A stretch of 64,000 bases of DNA from Frigoribacterium faeni. Its GTDB lineage: Bacteria; Actinomycetota; Actinomycetes; Actinomycetales; Microbacteriaceae. The notes below the pieces were generated by a model that was not told the origin of the DNA, made no database searches, and worked only from the letters and a program-made list of their open reading frames with translations. Shown piece after piece: positions 44,909-54,242 of the stretch; positions within the stretch are counted from its first letter, which is position 1, and every line of letters starts with the position of its first letter. The stretch spans positions 1 through 64,000 of the forward strand of contig NZ_BJUV01000010.1 in assembly GCF_007988805.1 (NCBI RefSeq), in the 5' to 3' direction. The position numbers and the translations under genes were made by a program.

Positions 44909-46172
44909 GACCGCCCGAAGGAGGCGCGTCGAGCATCAGCGTCGCGCCGTGCGTCTCGGCGATGGCCGCCACCAGGGCCAGGCCGAGGCCGTGCGAGCCC
45001 GCCACCCGGCCCGCCGGCCGGTGGAAGGGCTCGGTCAGACGCGGCACCTCGGCCGGATCGAGCACCGCTCCGCCGTTCGCGACGAGCAGCGTCGGCTCCC
45101 CCGAGGCGCCCGTGCCGACCGTCACCTCGAGCCACCCGCCGGGCTCGTTGTGGCCGATGCCGTTGCGCACCAGGTTGCCGACGAGCACGGTGAGCAGGGC
45201 GCGGTCGCCGGCCACCCGCGTGGGGCGGGCGGTGCAGCGCAGCTCGACCCGCGCCTCCTCGGCGGCGGGCGCCGTGGCTCCACGGACGTCGGCGATCACC
45301 GCGGCGAGGTCGACGGGGTCGGAGGCGACGCCGTCGCCGGACTGCACGTCCGACAGGGTGAGCAGCGCCTCCACGGTCGCGATGCTGCGAGCGTTCATCT
45401 CGCGGAGGCGACGGGTCAGCCCGCCCGTCGTCGGAGCCGGCGAGTCGGGCGGGTCGGCGGAGTCGACGCCCTCGACCGCGAGGGCGGCGTCGAGCATCGC
45501 CTGGGTCGTGGCGAGCGGCGTGCGCAGCTCGTGCGACGCGTTGGCGGCGAACCGGCGCTGGGCCTCGTACGAGCGGTCGAGCCGGTCGAGCATGTCGTCG
45601 AAGGTGGTCGCGAGGCGGCCGAACTCGTCGTCCGCGCGGCCGGGAGCGAGAGCCGCCAGGCGCTGACGGAACGACCCCGCCGCACCGTGCTCGGCCTCGC
45701 GCGCCGCGGTGGCCAGATGCTCGACCGGGCGGAGGAGGCGCCCGGCCACGACCCAGCTCAGCCAGACCCCGACCACCAGGGCGACCGCGAAGACGATCGA
45801 CGACGTGGTCAGGAGCACGCGGAGCAGGTCGCCCTCGCCGGTGATCGTGAGCGAGGTCGCGATCTCCCCGGCCCCGGACGGCAGGCGCTCCTCGCCGGCC
45901 ACGGACTCGGCGGCCGGCGCCCAGGTGGCCATCGACGACGGCACCTCCCCCGACGCCCCGGTCGTCGTCCGCAACGCCGTGATGCGGTAGTCGGGCACGA
46001 AGCGCATCACCAGGAGCACCGAGGCCACGATTGACAGGCCGACGACCGTCAGCACGGCGCTGAACGTCGCGGTGAGCCGGAGACGGGCGCTGCCTCGGGG
46101 GATCGACCCGCGCCTCCTCGGCGTCTCGGTCGCGTCGGGGGTCTCGGTCGCGTCGGGGATCCCGGTCGTCAT
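44868..46172 (-). CDS. Sensor histidine kinase
   Basis: The 434-residue inner-membrane kinase has two membrane helices (about residues 35-57 and 122-142) around a 65-residue extracellular sensor, then a HAMP linker, a HisKA domain with phospho-His214 (ANASHELRTPLA) and a GHKL ATPase domain (GNLVRNGIGHNEPGG, SHGLGLALV). It partners the response regulator upstream, whose stop overlaps its ATG by four bases. The N-terminus holds an ATETPDATETP repeat, and two 15-mer motif copies lie at 45247 and 46106. The divergent lipoprotein/efflux operon is its likely target. Confidence 0.9.
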   Translation of the reverse strand: MTTGIPDATETPDATETPRRRGSIPRGSARLRLTATFSAVLTVVGLSIVASVLLVMRFVPDYRITALRTTTGASGEVPSSMATWAPAAESVAGEERLPSGAGEIATSLTITGEGDLLRVLLTTSSIVFAVALVVGVWLSWVVAGRLLRPVEHLATAAREAEHGAAGSFRQRLAALAPGRADDEFGRLATTFDDMLDRLDRSYEAQRRFAANASHELRTPLATTQAMLDAALAVEGVDSADPPDSPAPTTGGLTRRLREMNARSIATVEALLTLSDVQSGDGVASDPVDLAAVIADVRGATAPAAEEARVELRCTARPTRVAGDRALLTVLVGNLVRNGIGHNEPGGWLEVTVGTGASGEPTLLVANGGAVLDPAEVPRLTEPFHRPAGRVAGSHGLGLALVAAIAETHGATLMLDAPPSGGLSARVVFPAPTAP

Positions 46173-46873
46173 GACGCGACCCCGCCGTCGGGTGCGGACG
46201 CCGCCTCGCCGGCCCCGGCGGCGATGCGGTAGCCGCTGCCCGACACCGTCTGGATCAGCCACGGCTCGCCGAGGCGCCGCCGGAGGTTCGAGATCGTGAC
46301 CCGCACCGAGTTCGTGAACGGGTCGGCGTTCTCGTCCCAGGCCTTCTCGAGCAGGCGCTCGGCGCTGACCACGCCGCCGTCGGCCGCCAGCAGCACGCCG
46401 AGCACCGCGAACTCCTTGCGGGTGAGCTTGACGTAGCGGCCGCCGCGGAAGACCTCGCGTCGGAACGGGTCGTAACGCAGGTCGCCGCACACCGTGACCG
46501 GCGGACGGGCCTGCCGGGGGCGACGCGCGAGGGAGCGCAGCCGGGCGATCAGCTCGGGGAACTCGAACGGCTTCGCGAGGTAGTCGTCGGCGCCCAGCTC
46601 GAGACCGTCGACCTTGTCGCGCGTGCGTCCGGCCGCCGTCAGCATCAGGATGCCCGGGCCGTCGCCGGCCTCCGCGACCGAGGCGCAGACGTCGTCGCCG
46701 TGCGTGCCCGGCAGGTCGCGGTCGAGCAGCACGACGTCGTAGTCGTTGACGGCGATGGCCTCGAGGGCGGCGTCGCCGTCGTGCACGACGTCGACCGCCA
46801 TCGCGTGACGCTCGAGCACCGTCTGGACGGCCTCGGCGAGATAGGCCTCGTCTTCGGCGATGAGTACGCGCAC
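46169..46873 (-). CDS. OmpR/PhoB-family response regulator
   Basis: The 234-residue regulator has a receiver domain with phospho-Asp51 (VVLLDRDLPG) and a C-terminal winged helix (LTRKEFAVLGVLLAADGGVVSAERLLEKAW, ISNLRRRLG...TVSGSGYRI). The GTG start has GGAG five bases upstream. It is first in a two-gene operon with the histidine kinase. The 200-bp divergent region shared with the lipoprotein gene at 47076 should hold its sites; I did not find a clear direct repeat there. Confidence 0.93.
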   Translation of the reverse strand: MRVLIAEDEAYLAEAVQTVLERHAMAVDVVHDGDAALEAIAVNDYDVVLLDRDLPGTHGDDVCASVAEAGDGPGILMLTAAGRTRDKVDGLELGADDYLAKPFEFPELIARLRSLARRPRQARPPVTVCGDLRYDPFRREVFRGGRYVKLTRKEFAVLGVLLAADGGVVSAERLLEKAWDENADPFTNSVRVTISNLRRRLGEPWLIQTVSGSGYRIAAGAGEAASAPDGGVAS

Positions 46874-47075
46874 GGGGGCTCCGATTCCGGTCGTCAGGGG
46901 CGGAAGATGAATATCTGTCTATCGATGGTGACATGTCGGACGTGACGGAAAGGTAAAGCGGGCTGCTTACGGGCCGGCAACGAGCCGTGCGGTGATCTGG
47001 ACGCCGTCGCCCGCCGCGGGCGGCCCGTGACCACCCGTCACGGCCATCACCTCGGACAGATCAGGAGCCCCGCTC

Positions 47076-47594
47076 ATGCCCCGAACCCGCACCTCCCTCA
47101 CCGCCGCGCTGCCGCTGCTCGTCGTCGCCCTCGCCGGGTGCGCGACGCAGGACGGCGGAACCGCCGACGACGCCACCGGGACGACGTCCGAATCGCGGAC
47201 CGTCGCCGAGGCCCGGGCCTGGGACCTCGAGAACGCGAGCTGCCTGCGCGAGGCCGGCGTCGACATCGGCGACCCCTCGGGCGACGGCGGCGGCATGGCG
47301 ATCTCGCTCGGCGACGACCTCGACATGGACGCCCTCTCGGCCGCCGCCGAGAGCTGCCGGGAGTCGACGGAGGACAAGCTCGGCGAGCGCCCCGCCACGG
47401 CGTCCGAGAAGGAGAGCCGCGAGGAGTTCGAGGCCGCGCTGCGCGAGTCGACGCGGTGCCTGCGCGACAAGGGCTTCGACGTGCCCGACCAGCTCGACGG
47501 GACCGGCGGCACGGACTCGATGGACGACGTCCCCGAGGACGTCCTCGAGGAGTGCGGCGCCTTCGGCGGCATGGCGACGACGGTGGCCCCGTGA
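47076..47594 (+). CDS. Hypothetical lipoprotein of the efflux operon
   Basis: The 172-residue protein has a lipoprotein signal (PLLVVALAGC, lipidated Cys22), an acidic linker, and a domain with conserved-looking cysteines (NASCLREAGVDIGD, AAESCRESTED, STRCLRDKGFDVPD, EECGAFGG) that could form disulphides. The CLR.KGFDV pattern repeats, suggesting two similar halves. It leads the operon of adaptor, ATPase and permease, whose GTG overlaps its stop. It may sense or pass on the efflux substrate outside the membrane. Confidence 0.8.
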   Translation: MPRTRTSLTAALPLLVVALAGCATQDGGTADDATGTTSESRTVAEARAWDLENASCLREAGVDIGDPSGDGGGMAISLGDDLDMDALSAAAESCRESTEDKLGERPATASEKESREEFEAALRESTRCLRDKGFDVPDQLDGTGGTDSMDDVPEDVLEECGAFGGMATTVAP

Positions 47595-48145
47595 GGCGCT
47601 CGCGCCGCGTCGTCGTCGGGGCGTCCGCGGCGACCCTGGCCCTCGCGGGCGCCGCCGTCGCGACCGCGCTGACGATCGGCCTGCCCGGGCGGACGGGAAC
47701 GGCCGACGCCGAGGCGAGCACGACGACTCCCCGCACGGCCACGGTCGAGCAGGGCACCCTGACGGGCACGACCACGAAGACGGGCGAGCTGAGCCGGCTC
47801 GACGGCCCCGCCATCGTCGGCTCGGCGCCCGGCACGATCACCTGGCTGCCCTCGGTCGGCGACGACCTCGCCGCCCGCGGCGAGCTCTATCGCGTCGACG
47901 ACGACCCGGTGACCGCGTTCGAGGGCGAGCTGCCGCAGTGGCGGGCCTTCGAGCAGGGCATGACGCCGGGTCCGGACGTGAGGCAGGTCGAGGAGAATCT
48001 GAAGGCCTGGGGCTACTTCACGGGCACGCCCGACGAGACCTTCGGCTGGCTCACCTCGAGCGCCATCTCAGCCTGGCAGAAGGACACCGGACAGACGCGC
48101 ACCGGCTCGATCGAGCTCGGCGCCCTGCAGTTCGTCACGGGGTAG
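47591..48145 (+). pseudogene. Efflux adaptor, N-terminal part (ends at in-frame TAG)
   Basis: The 184 residues hold a signal anchor (VVVGASAATLALAGAAVATALTI), a beta segment and a peptidoglycan-binding-like domain (MTPGPDVRQVEENLKAWGYF, FGWLTSSAISAWQKDTG). It ends at TAG (48143-48145) exactly where the family continues. The same frame goes on as FTVSDVTAAVGD and finishes the adaptor, so this looks like one MacA/HlyD-type gene broken by a nonsense codon. Starts with GTG overlapping the lipoprotein stop. A natural split into two proteins, or readthrough, is possible. Confidence 0.7.
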
Positions 48146-48151
48146 TTCACC

Positions 48152-48700
48152 GTGAGCGACGTCACGGCGGCGGTCGGCGACGTGTCGGGCGGCGCGGGCG
48201 GCGGCTCGAGCGGCGGCGAGGCGGGCACCGGGGCGGGCTCCGGCACCGGCCTCTACGACACCAAGCGCGACGACAAGGTCGTGACGGTCGATCTGCCGGT
48301 GGGCTCCCCGCTGGCCGCGGTCGACGGGGTCGTGTCGGTGGCGCTGCCCGGCCGGGGCGGCGCGCCTGGTCGGGTGACGGCGGTCGGCGCCGCCGCGGTC
48401 GACGAGACCACGGGCAAGACGACGGTTCCGGTGACGGTGTCGCTCGACGACCCCGCGGCAGCCGGCGATCTGACCGACGCCTCGGTGCAGGTGGACTTCG
48501 TCTCCGAGGTGAAGGAGGACGTGCTGCACGTGCCGGTGCTCGCCCTGGGCGCCGCGGTCGGCGAGGGGTTCGTCGTCGAGGTGCTGCGGTCCGACGGCTC
48601 GACTAAGGCCGTCCCGGTGAAGGCCGGCCTGTTCGCCGGCGACCGCGTCGAGGTCGTCGGCGACGTCGAGGCGGGCGACGAGGTCGTGGTGCCGGCATGA
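48152..48700 (+). pseudogene. Efflux adaptor, C-terminal part
   Basis: The 182 residues continue the upstream frame after the TAG. They hold a Gly/Ser-rich stretch, then the beta-barrel and membrane-proximal domains of HlyD/MacA adaptors ([63 protein letters not shown]). A GTG at 48152 could restart translation, but with a poor ribosome binding site and no signal peptide the product would stay inside. The stop overlaps the ATPase start by four bases. Confidence 0.68.
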
Positions 48701-49488
48701 GCGCCGTGATCGAGCTGGACGACGTCTCGCGCGAGTACGGTCGGCCCCCGACCACCGCCTTGTCGTCCGTCTCCCTGCGCGTCGACCGCGGCGAGCTCGT
48801 CGCGATCGTCGGCCCCTCCGGCTCGGGCAAGTCGACGCTGCTGAACATCCTCGGCACCCTCGACCGGCCCAGCTCGGGCACCGTGCTCGTCGACGGCGTC
48901 GATGTCGCCGCGCAGAGCGATCGCGAGCTGTCCGCCCTGCGCGCGCACCGCATCGGCTTCGTGTTCCAGCAGTTCCACCTCAGCGAGGGCGTCAGCGCCA
49001 CCGACAACGTCGCGAACGGCCTGCTCTACGCCGGGGTCCCGCTGCGGCGGCGTCGAGCGCGGGCCCGCGAGGCGCTCGAGCGCGTCGGGTTGGGCCACCG
49101 CCTGACCCATCGGCCGAACCAGCTCTCCGGCGGCGAGCGCCAGCGGGTCGCGATCGCCCGGGCCGTCGTGCACCGGCCCGCGCTGCTGCTGGCCGACGAG
49201 CCGACCGGCAACCTCGACACGAGGGCCGGCGAGGGCATCGTGTCGCTGCTCGGCGAGCTGCACGCCGAGGGCACCTCGATCGTCGTGATCACCCACGACG
49301 TCGAGCTCGCCGAGCGGCTGCCCCGGCGCGTGACGATCCGCGACGGTCGGCTCGTGCACGACAGCGCGGACCCCGACGGGACGGGCCGAGGAGGCGCGGG
49401 TCGCGACGACCGCGCGGCCCCGGCGAGCGCCGACCCGCGACCCGACACCGGCCACGCGGACACGACCCTCGCGGCGGCGACCTCATGA
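48697..49488 (+). CDS. ABC transporter ATPase, MacB/LolD type
   Basis: This 263-residue ATPase has Walker [10 protein letters not shown] (39-47), signature LSGGERQRV, Walker [10 protein letters not shown] and the H loop THD. It powers the FtsX-type permease encoded next, as in MacAB-like mechanotransmission efflux. Both ends overlap neighbours by four bases. The last 40 residues ([18 protein letters not shown]) are low-complexity and contain a 15-mer motif copy at 49387. Confidence 0.93.
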   Translation: MSAVIELDDVSREYGRPPTTALSSVSLRVDRGELVAIVGPSGSGKSTLLNILGTLDRPSSGTVLVDGVDVAAQSDRELSALRAHRIGFVFQQFHLSEGVSATDNVANGLLYAGVPLRRRRARAREALERVGLGHRLTHRPNQLSGGERQRVAIARAVVHRPALLLADEPTGNLDTRAGEGIVSLLGELHAEGTSIVVITHDVELAERLPRRVTIRDGRLVHDSADPDGTGRGGAGRDDRAAPASADPRPDTGHADTTLAAATS

Positions 49489-50678
49489 CGGCCTCGACGA
49501 CGCGCTCGCGCCTCCTCGGCTCGGACGTCGCTCGACTGGGCGTGTCGGGGCTGGTGTCGCGACCGACCAGGGCGGTGCTGTCGGCGCTCGGCATCGCGAT
49601 CGGCATCGCGGCGATGATCGCCGTGGTGGGCATCTCGACGTCGAGCCGGGCGGAGCTCGCGGCGACCCTCGACGAGCTCGGCACGAACCTGCTCTCCGCC
49701 TCGCAGGGGAAGGACGTGTTCGGCGAGGCCGTCGACCTGCCGCTGACCGCGGAAGCGTCGGTCGGCCGGACCCGGGGGGTCGAGTCGGCGGCGACGACCG
49801 GCACGGTGGCCGACACCGGCGTCTACCGCAGCAGCGCGATCCCCGCGGGCAACACGAACGGCATCACCGTGCGCTCGGCGTCGCCCACGCTGCTCGAGGT
49901 GCTCGACGCCTCGGTGGCGGAGGGCGTCTGGCTGACCGAGGGCACGGCGCGGTACCCCGTGGTCGTGCTCGGCGCCGAGGCGGCGGCACGGCTGGGCGTC
50001 ACCGAGCCCGGGAGGCACGTGCTGATCGGCGGGTCCGCCTTCGTGGTCGCGGGCATCCTCGAGCCGGTCCCGCTCGCGGCCGAGATCGACTCGTCGGCGC
50101 TGATCGGCGAGGAGGCCGCGGAGGCGCTGGCCGGATCCCCCGTGCACCCCACCTCGGTCTACGTGCGCGCCGACCCCGACCGGGTCGAGCAGGTGCGAGA
50201 TCTGCTGGCGCGGGCGATCCAGCCGAAGAACCCGACCGAGGTCGAGGTGACGCGGCCGTCCGACGCCCTGGCGGCGCAGCAGGCGGCCGACCAGGCGTTC
50301 ACCGGGCTGCTCGTCGGCCTGGGCGGGGTGGCGCTGCTGGTCGGCGGGATCGGCGTGGCGAACACGATGGTGATCTCGGTGCTCGAGCGGCGCCGCGAGA
50401 TCGGGCTGCGGCGCGCGCTCGGGGCCACGAGGGCGCACATCCGGCGGCAGTTCCTGGCCGAGGCGCTGTTCCTGTCGCTGCTCGGAGGGGTGGCGGGCGT
50501 GCTGCTCGGGGTGGCGGTCACCGCGCTGTTCGCCGCCCTGCGGGGCTGGCCGCCGGCGATCCCGCCGGTGGTGCTCGTCGCCGGACTCGTCGCGACGCTC
50601 GTGATCGGCGCGCTGGCCGGGCTGTGGCCCGCGGTGCGGGCGGCGCGGATCCCGCCGACCGAGGCGCTGCAGTCGTGA
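49485..50678 (+). CDS. ABC transporter permease, MacB/FtsX family
   Basis: This 397-residue protein has one N-terminal membrane helix ([21 protein letters not shown]), a 200-residue extracellular MacB-like domain, and three C-terminal helices of the FtsX domain ([36 protein letters not shown]). With the ATPase and the adaptor it forms a tripartite-like exporter of peptides, antibiotics or lipids. The divergent two-component genes probably control it. It ends ten bases from a convergent reductase gene. Confidence 0.9.
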   Translation: MTASTTRSRLLGSDVARLGVSGLVSRPTRAVLSALGIAIGIAAMIAVVGISTSSRAELAATLDELGTNLLSASQGKDVFGEAVDLPLTAEASVGRTRGVESAATTGTVADTGVYRSSAIPAGNTNGITVRSASPTLLEVLDASVAEGVWLTEGTARYPVVVLGAEAAARLGVTEPGRHVLIGGSAFVVAGILEPVPLAAEIDSSALIGEEAAEALAGSPVHPTSVYVRADPDRVEQVRDLLARAIQPKNPTEVEVTRPSDALAAQQAADQAFTGLLVGLGGVALLVGGIGVANTMVISVLERRREIGLRRALGATRAHIRRQFLAEALFLSLLGGVAGVLLGVAVTALFAALRGWPPAIPPVVLVAGLVATLVIGALAGLWPAVRAARIPPTEALQS

Positions 50679-50688
50679 GGCGCGGGCC

Positions 50689-51657
50689 TCACCACCAGAA
50701 GGGCTCCTGCGGGCGGTAGTGCTCCTCGAGGCGGCGGACGTCGTCGTCGGTCAGCTCGACGTCGAGGGCGGCCACGGCGTCGGCCAGATGGTGGGGCTTC
50801 GTCGCACCGACGATCGGAGCCGAGACGACGGGGTTGCGCAGCACCCACGCCACCGCGATGCGGGCCATCGGGACGTCGTGCTCGGCGGCGACCTGCTCGA
50901 CGGCGTCGATGATGGGGCCGTCCTCGGCGGCGTCGAACGCCTTCGCGACCTCGTCGACCGCCGACCGCTCGGTGTCCACGCCGCGCGGGCGCGTCAGCCG
51001 GCCCTTGCCCTGGGGCGAGTACGGGACGAGCCCGACGCCGAGGTCGGCGCAGAGCGGGATCATCTCGCGCTCCTCCTCGCGCTTGAGCAGGTTGTACTGG
51101 TCCTGCATGGTCGAGAACGGGGTCCAGCCGCCGACCGCGGCGGCCGTCTGCAGCTTCGCGAACTGCCAGGCGAACATGCTCGACGCGCCCGTGTACCGGA
51201 CCTTGCCGGCCCTGACCAGGTCGTGGAGCGCCTCCATCGTCTCCTCCACCGGTGTCTCGGGGTCGAAGCGATGGATCTGATAGAGGTCGATGTGGTCGGT
51301 GCCGAGGCGCGTGAGCGAGGCGTCGACCTGCTCGAGGATCGCCTTGCGCGACAGCCCCGAACCGCCGGGGCCGTCGTGCATCCGACCGCTCACCTTGGTG
51401 GCGAGCACGATGTCCTCGCGTCGGGAGTACTCGCGCATCGCGCGGCCGACGAACTCCTCGCTCGTGCCCTGCTGGTAGACGTTCGCGGTATCCCAGAAGG
51501 TCACGCCGAGCTCGACGGCCTGGCGGAAGAACGGCCCCGACGCCGCCTCGTCGAGCGTCCAGGCGTGCATGCCGCGCGTGGGATCGCCGTAGCTCATGCA
51601 GCCGAGGCCGATGCGGCTGACGCGCAGGCCGGTGGTGCCGAGACGTCCGTACTTCAT
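50689..51657 (-). CDS. Aldo/keto reductase
   Basis: The 322-residue NADPH-dependent (beta/alpha)8 enzyme reduces aldehydes and ketones. It shows FWDTANVY with the catalytic Asp/Tyr, LATKVSG with the Lys, YQIHRFD with the His and a C-terminal cofactor region (APIVGATKPHHLADAV). It groups with YajO/GSP69-like members. The ATG overlaps the stop of the MmyB-type regulator by four bases, so that regulator most likely controls it. Confidence 0.92.
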   Translation of the reverse strand: MKYGRLGTTGLRVSRIGLGCMSYGDPTRGMHAWTLDEAASGPFFRQAVELGVTFWDTANVYQQGTSEEFVGRAMREYSRREDIVLATKVSGRMHDGPGGSGLSRKAILEQVDASLTRLGTDHIDLYQIHRFDPETPVEETMEALHDLVRAGKVRYTGASSMFAWQFAKLQTAAAVGGWTPFSTMQDQYNLLKREEEREMIPLCADLGVGLVPYSPQGKGRLTRPRGVDTERSAVDEVAKAFDAAEDGPIIDAVEQVAAEHDVPMARIAVAWVLRNPVVSAPIVGATKPHHLADAVAALDVELTDDDVRRLEEHYRPQEPFWW

Positions 51658-52604
51658 GCTCGTGGCTCCTTCGTGGAGGGGGTCGGGGACGGGGCCGACG
51701 CGGCGTGCGGGTCGGAGGCGTCGACCGGGTGGGCGGCCTCGGAACCGGCGTGCGCGGCGTCGGGCGCGGCCCAGCTGGCGAGGAGGCGGAGGCGCTCCTC
51801 GGTGGGCGAGCCGGGCTCGGCGCTGTAGATCAGGAAGTTCAGACCCGGGCGGTCCATCGGCTCCATGGCCTCGTAGACCATGTCGAGTCGACCGACGACC
51901 GGGTGGTGGAACCGCTTCTGACCCGACGAGTGGTGGCGCACCTCGTGGGCGCCCCAGCGCACCCGGAACTCGTCGCTGCGGGTGGACAGCTCGCCGACGA
52001 GATCCTGCAGGGCCCGGTCGTGGGGGTCGCGGCCGGCTTCGGTGCGGAGGATGGCGACGTTGATGTCGGCGGCGACCGACCACGACGGGTAGAAGGCCTC
52101 GGCGAGCTCGCGCTGGAGGAAGACGAAGCGCGCGAGGTTGACGGGCCGCTCGTCGAGGGCGTAGAGGTCGCTGTACAGGGCGCGGAAGAGGGCGTTCTCG
52201 GCGAGGACGTCCATGCGGCCGTTGCGGACGAAGGCGGGACCGGTGGTGACGGCGTCGAGCACGAGCTGCATGCTGCGCGACACGGCCTCGGGTGCGCGGC
52301 GCCGGCGGGAGCGGACCGGAGACTCGTTGGCGGCCCGGGCGAGGTCGGCGAGGTGCGACCGCTCGGCGTCGTCGAGCAGCAGGGCGTCGGCGATCGCGTC
52401 GAGCACCGTGTCGGACACTCCGCCGAGACGCCCGCGCTCGAGGCGCGTGTAGTACTCGACGCTGACGCCGGCGAGCAGGGCGACCTCGTTGCGGCGGAGC
52501 CCGGGCACGCGCCTCCCCGGCCCGCCCGGCAGCTCCACCTGCTCGGGGCGGATGCGTGCACGACGGCTGGTGAGGAAGTCGCGGATCTCGCTCTCGGTGT
52601 CCAT
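51654..52604 (-). CDS. XRE-family regulator with MmyB ligand domain
   Basis: The 316-residue protein has an N-terminal XRE helix-turn-helix (GLRRNEVALLAGVSVEYYTRLERGR, about residues 33-58) and a C-terminal MmyB-type PAS-like domain (PAFVRNGRMDVLAENALFRALYSD, RWGAHEVRHHSSGQKRFHHPVVGRLDM), thought to bind a fatty-acid-like ligand. The last 50 residues are disordered. It is coupled to the aldo/keto reductase. The ATG lies six bases after TACCGT; a leaderless message is inferred. Confidence 0.9.
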   Translation of the reverse strand: MDTESEIRDFLTSRRARIRPEQVELPGGPGRRVPGLRRNEVALLAGVSVEYYTRLERGRLGGVSDTVLDAIADALLLDDAERSHLADLARAANESPVRSRRRRAPEAVSRSMQLVLDAVTTGPAFVRNGRMDVLAENALFRALYSDLYALDERPVNLARFVFLQRELAEAFYPSWSVAADINVAILRTEAGRDPHDRALQDLVGELSTRSDEFRVRWGAHEVRHHSSGQKRFHHPVVGRLDMVYEAMEPMDRPGLNFLIYSAEPGSPTEERLRLLASWAAPDAAHAGSEAAHPVDASDPHAASAPSPTPSTKEPRA

Positions 52605-52659
52605 GCGTCCACGGTAGGGCGACGCGCCGCCGCGTGGGATGCCCTGGCGGTGACCCTCA

Positions 52660-52695
52660 GGAGGCGCGGGGCGTGTCGTGCCGGCCCGCGCCTCC
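52660..52695. terminator. Inverted pair of the GGAGGCGCGGG motif
   Basis: GGAGGCGCGGG (52660-52670) and CCCGCGCCTCC (52685-52695) form an 11-bp stem with a 14-nt loop, 18 bases past the stop of the minus-strand NmrA-like gene. It probably ends that transcript. Confidence 0.65.
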
Positions 52696-52712
52696 CGCGT
52701 GCGGTCGCGCCC

Positions 52713-53585
52713 TCAGCCGAGCAGGGTCGCGCGTCGGCTGCGGGCCCAGTCGGCCACCGACCGGGCGGGCCGGCCGGTGAGGCGCTCGACCTCGTCGGTC
52801 CGGACGTCGATGCCGTCGAGGCCGCGGCGGGCGACCCGGCCGAACTGCTGACGGAGCCCCTCGGCCTGCCAGGCCGGCACGCCGTTCACCCGCAGGACGG
52901 CCGCGAAGGCCCGGCTCGGCAGATGGACGTAGCGGACGGCCCGGTCGAGGCCGGTCGACAGGGCACGGGCCAGGCCTCGGCCGTCGAGCAGCTCGGGACC
53001 GGTGATGAGGGGCTCGGCGCCGTCGTGGACGGCGTCCTGCAGCACCCGCGAGACGACCCGGGCGATGTCGGCGGTGTCGATCCAGGGGATGACTCCGCGA
53101 CCCATGGTCTGCGGCAGGAACCCGCGCCGGATCGCCGGCGCCGACGACTCGAGGTTGGTCAGGAAGCCGGAGGGACGCACGAGGGTGAAGGCCAGGCCGC
53201 TCGCTCTCACCTGCTCGTCGATCCGCCAGATGGCGTGGGCCCAGGGCAGGGGCGAGTGCTCGGCCGCGTCGGCCCCCGAGAGGTGGACGAGGGCGCGGAC
53301 GCCGGCATCGCGAGCGGCCCGGACGCCGTTCGCGCCGTGCTCGGCCTGCCGCCGGGTGGCCGCCGTGACGAGGAACAGCTGGTCGACCCCGTCGAGGGCG
53401 CGGGTCAGCGCGGCTCGATCGCCGAGGTCGGCGACTCGGGCGTCGACGCCGTCGGACCGCAGGGCCTCGGCCTGCTCCGGCCGTCGCACGATCGCGCGGA
53501 CGGGCGCCCCCGCCTCGCGGAGGAGCCGCAGGGTCTTGCCTCCGACGTCGCCGGTCACACCGGTGAGTGCTGTCACATCCGCCAT
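52713..53585 (-). CDS. NmrA-like NAD(P)-binding protein
   Basis: The 290-residue atypical SDR has the Rossmann motif TGVTGDVGGKTLRLL near the N-terminus, AIVRRPEQAEAL (Arg suggesting NADP), and VHLSGADAAEHS, without the catalytic YxxxK, as in NmrA/QOR2-type redox sensors or quinone reductases. The ATG at 53585 has GGAGG four bases upstream; a longer frame to 53603 is less likely. It is divergent from a MarR gene with a shared dyad, so it is probably the repressed target. Confidence 0.85.
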   Translation of the reverse strand: MADVTALTGVTGDVGGKTLRLLREAGAPVRAIVRRPEQAEALRSDGVDARVADLGDRAALTRALDGVDQLFLVTAATRRQAEHGANGVRAARDAGVRALVHLSGADAAEHSPLPWAHAIWRIDEQVRASGLAFTLVRPSGFLTNLESSAPAIRRGFLPQTMGRGVIPWIDTADIARVVSRVLQDAVHDGAEPLITGPELLDGRGLARALSTGLDRAVRYVHLPSRAFAAVLRVNGVPAWQAEGLRQQFGRVARRGLDGIDVRTDEVERLTGRPARSVADWARSRRATLLG

Positions 53586-53595
53586 CGCGCCTCCA

Positions 53596-53615
53596 AGTAT
53601 CAACTAACTGATACT
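53596..53615. promoter_or_regulatory. MarR-type operator between divergent genes
   Basis: AGTATCA (53596-53602) and TGATACT (53609-53615) form a 7-bp inverted repeat with a 6-bp spacer in the 56-bp gap between the NmrA-like and MarR genes. TACGAT (53630-53635) six bases before the MarR ATG is its -10, so the site can block both directions. Confidence 0.72.
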
Positions 53616-53641
53616 GAACCCTACGCCACTACGATCGATGC

Positions 53642-54157
53642 ATGTCCGCGCCGTCCTCCCCGTCCCGTGCCGACGTCGACGGCATCGCCGCCTGGACGGT
53701 CATCCGTGCGGCGCGCGAGCTGGCCCGTCGACTCGCGGTCGAGCTGGAGCCGCTGGGGCTGAGCCCGGTCGAGTTCGGAGTCCTGGCGCAGCTGGCCGCA
53801 GCCGAGGGTCCGGGCCAGGCGGACGGGCCGGGCCAGGCGGACGGGCCAGGCCAGGCCGGCGGGCTCAGTCAGGCCGATCTCGCGCGGGCCGTCGGAGTGC
53901 GACCGCAGAGCATGACGACGCTCGTGGCGGGGCTGACCGGCCGCGCCCTCGTCGAGCGGAAGGGCGTCCCGGGCCGAGGCCGGCATTCGCGCCTCGGTCT
54001 GACCGATGAGGGCCGGGCCCTGCTCGCCGACGCCTGGCCCCTGGTCGTCGCCAGCCGAGGCTGGTTCGCCGGCGACGCCGCGCAGGCCGACGCGGTGGTG
54101 GCCGCACTGCACCCCTTGCTCGGGAGCGCCCGCGGCGGTGTCGACGAGGTGCCCTGA
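53642..54157 (+). CDS. MarR-family regulator with repeat insertion
   Basis: The 171-residue winged-helix protein (LSPVEFGVLAQLAAAEG, LSQADLARAVGVRPQSMTTLVAGL, RKGVPGRGRHSRLGLTDEG as wing) likely represses the divergent NmrA-like gene. Residues 56-74 are a triplicated DGPGQA sequence from an 18-bp tandem repeat, placed in the loop before the DNA-reading helices, where the family normally has two or three residues. The ATG is six bases after TACGAT, so initiation is probably leaderless. Ligand unknown. Confidence 0.88.
   Translation: MSAPSSPSRADVDGIAAWTVIRAARELARRLAVELEPLGLSPVEFGVLAQLAAAEGPGQADGPGQADGPGQAGGLSQADLARAVGVRPQSMTTLVAGLTGRALVERKGVPGRGRHSRLGLTDEGRALLADAWPLVVASRGWFAGDAAQADAVVAALHPLLGSARGGVDEVP
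53807..53860 (+). repeat. 18-bp in-frame tandem repeat in the MarR gene
   Basis: Three 18-bp units (53807-53824, 53825-53842, 53843-53860), the first two nearly identical and the third with changes near its end, encode GPGQAD copies. Units of 18 bp keep the frame, so copy number could vary between strains. Confidence 0.85.
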
Positions 54158-54242
54158 CGCCGACCTCGTGGCCCGGGCCGAGCTGCGACCGTCGAATCGA
54201 CGGGCCGCCGGGTCAGGGCCCGCTGAGTCAGGGCCCGCCGGG

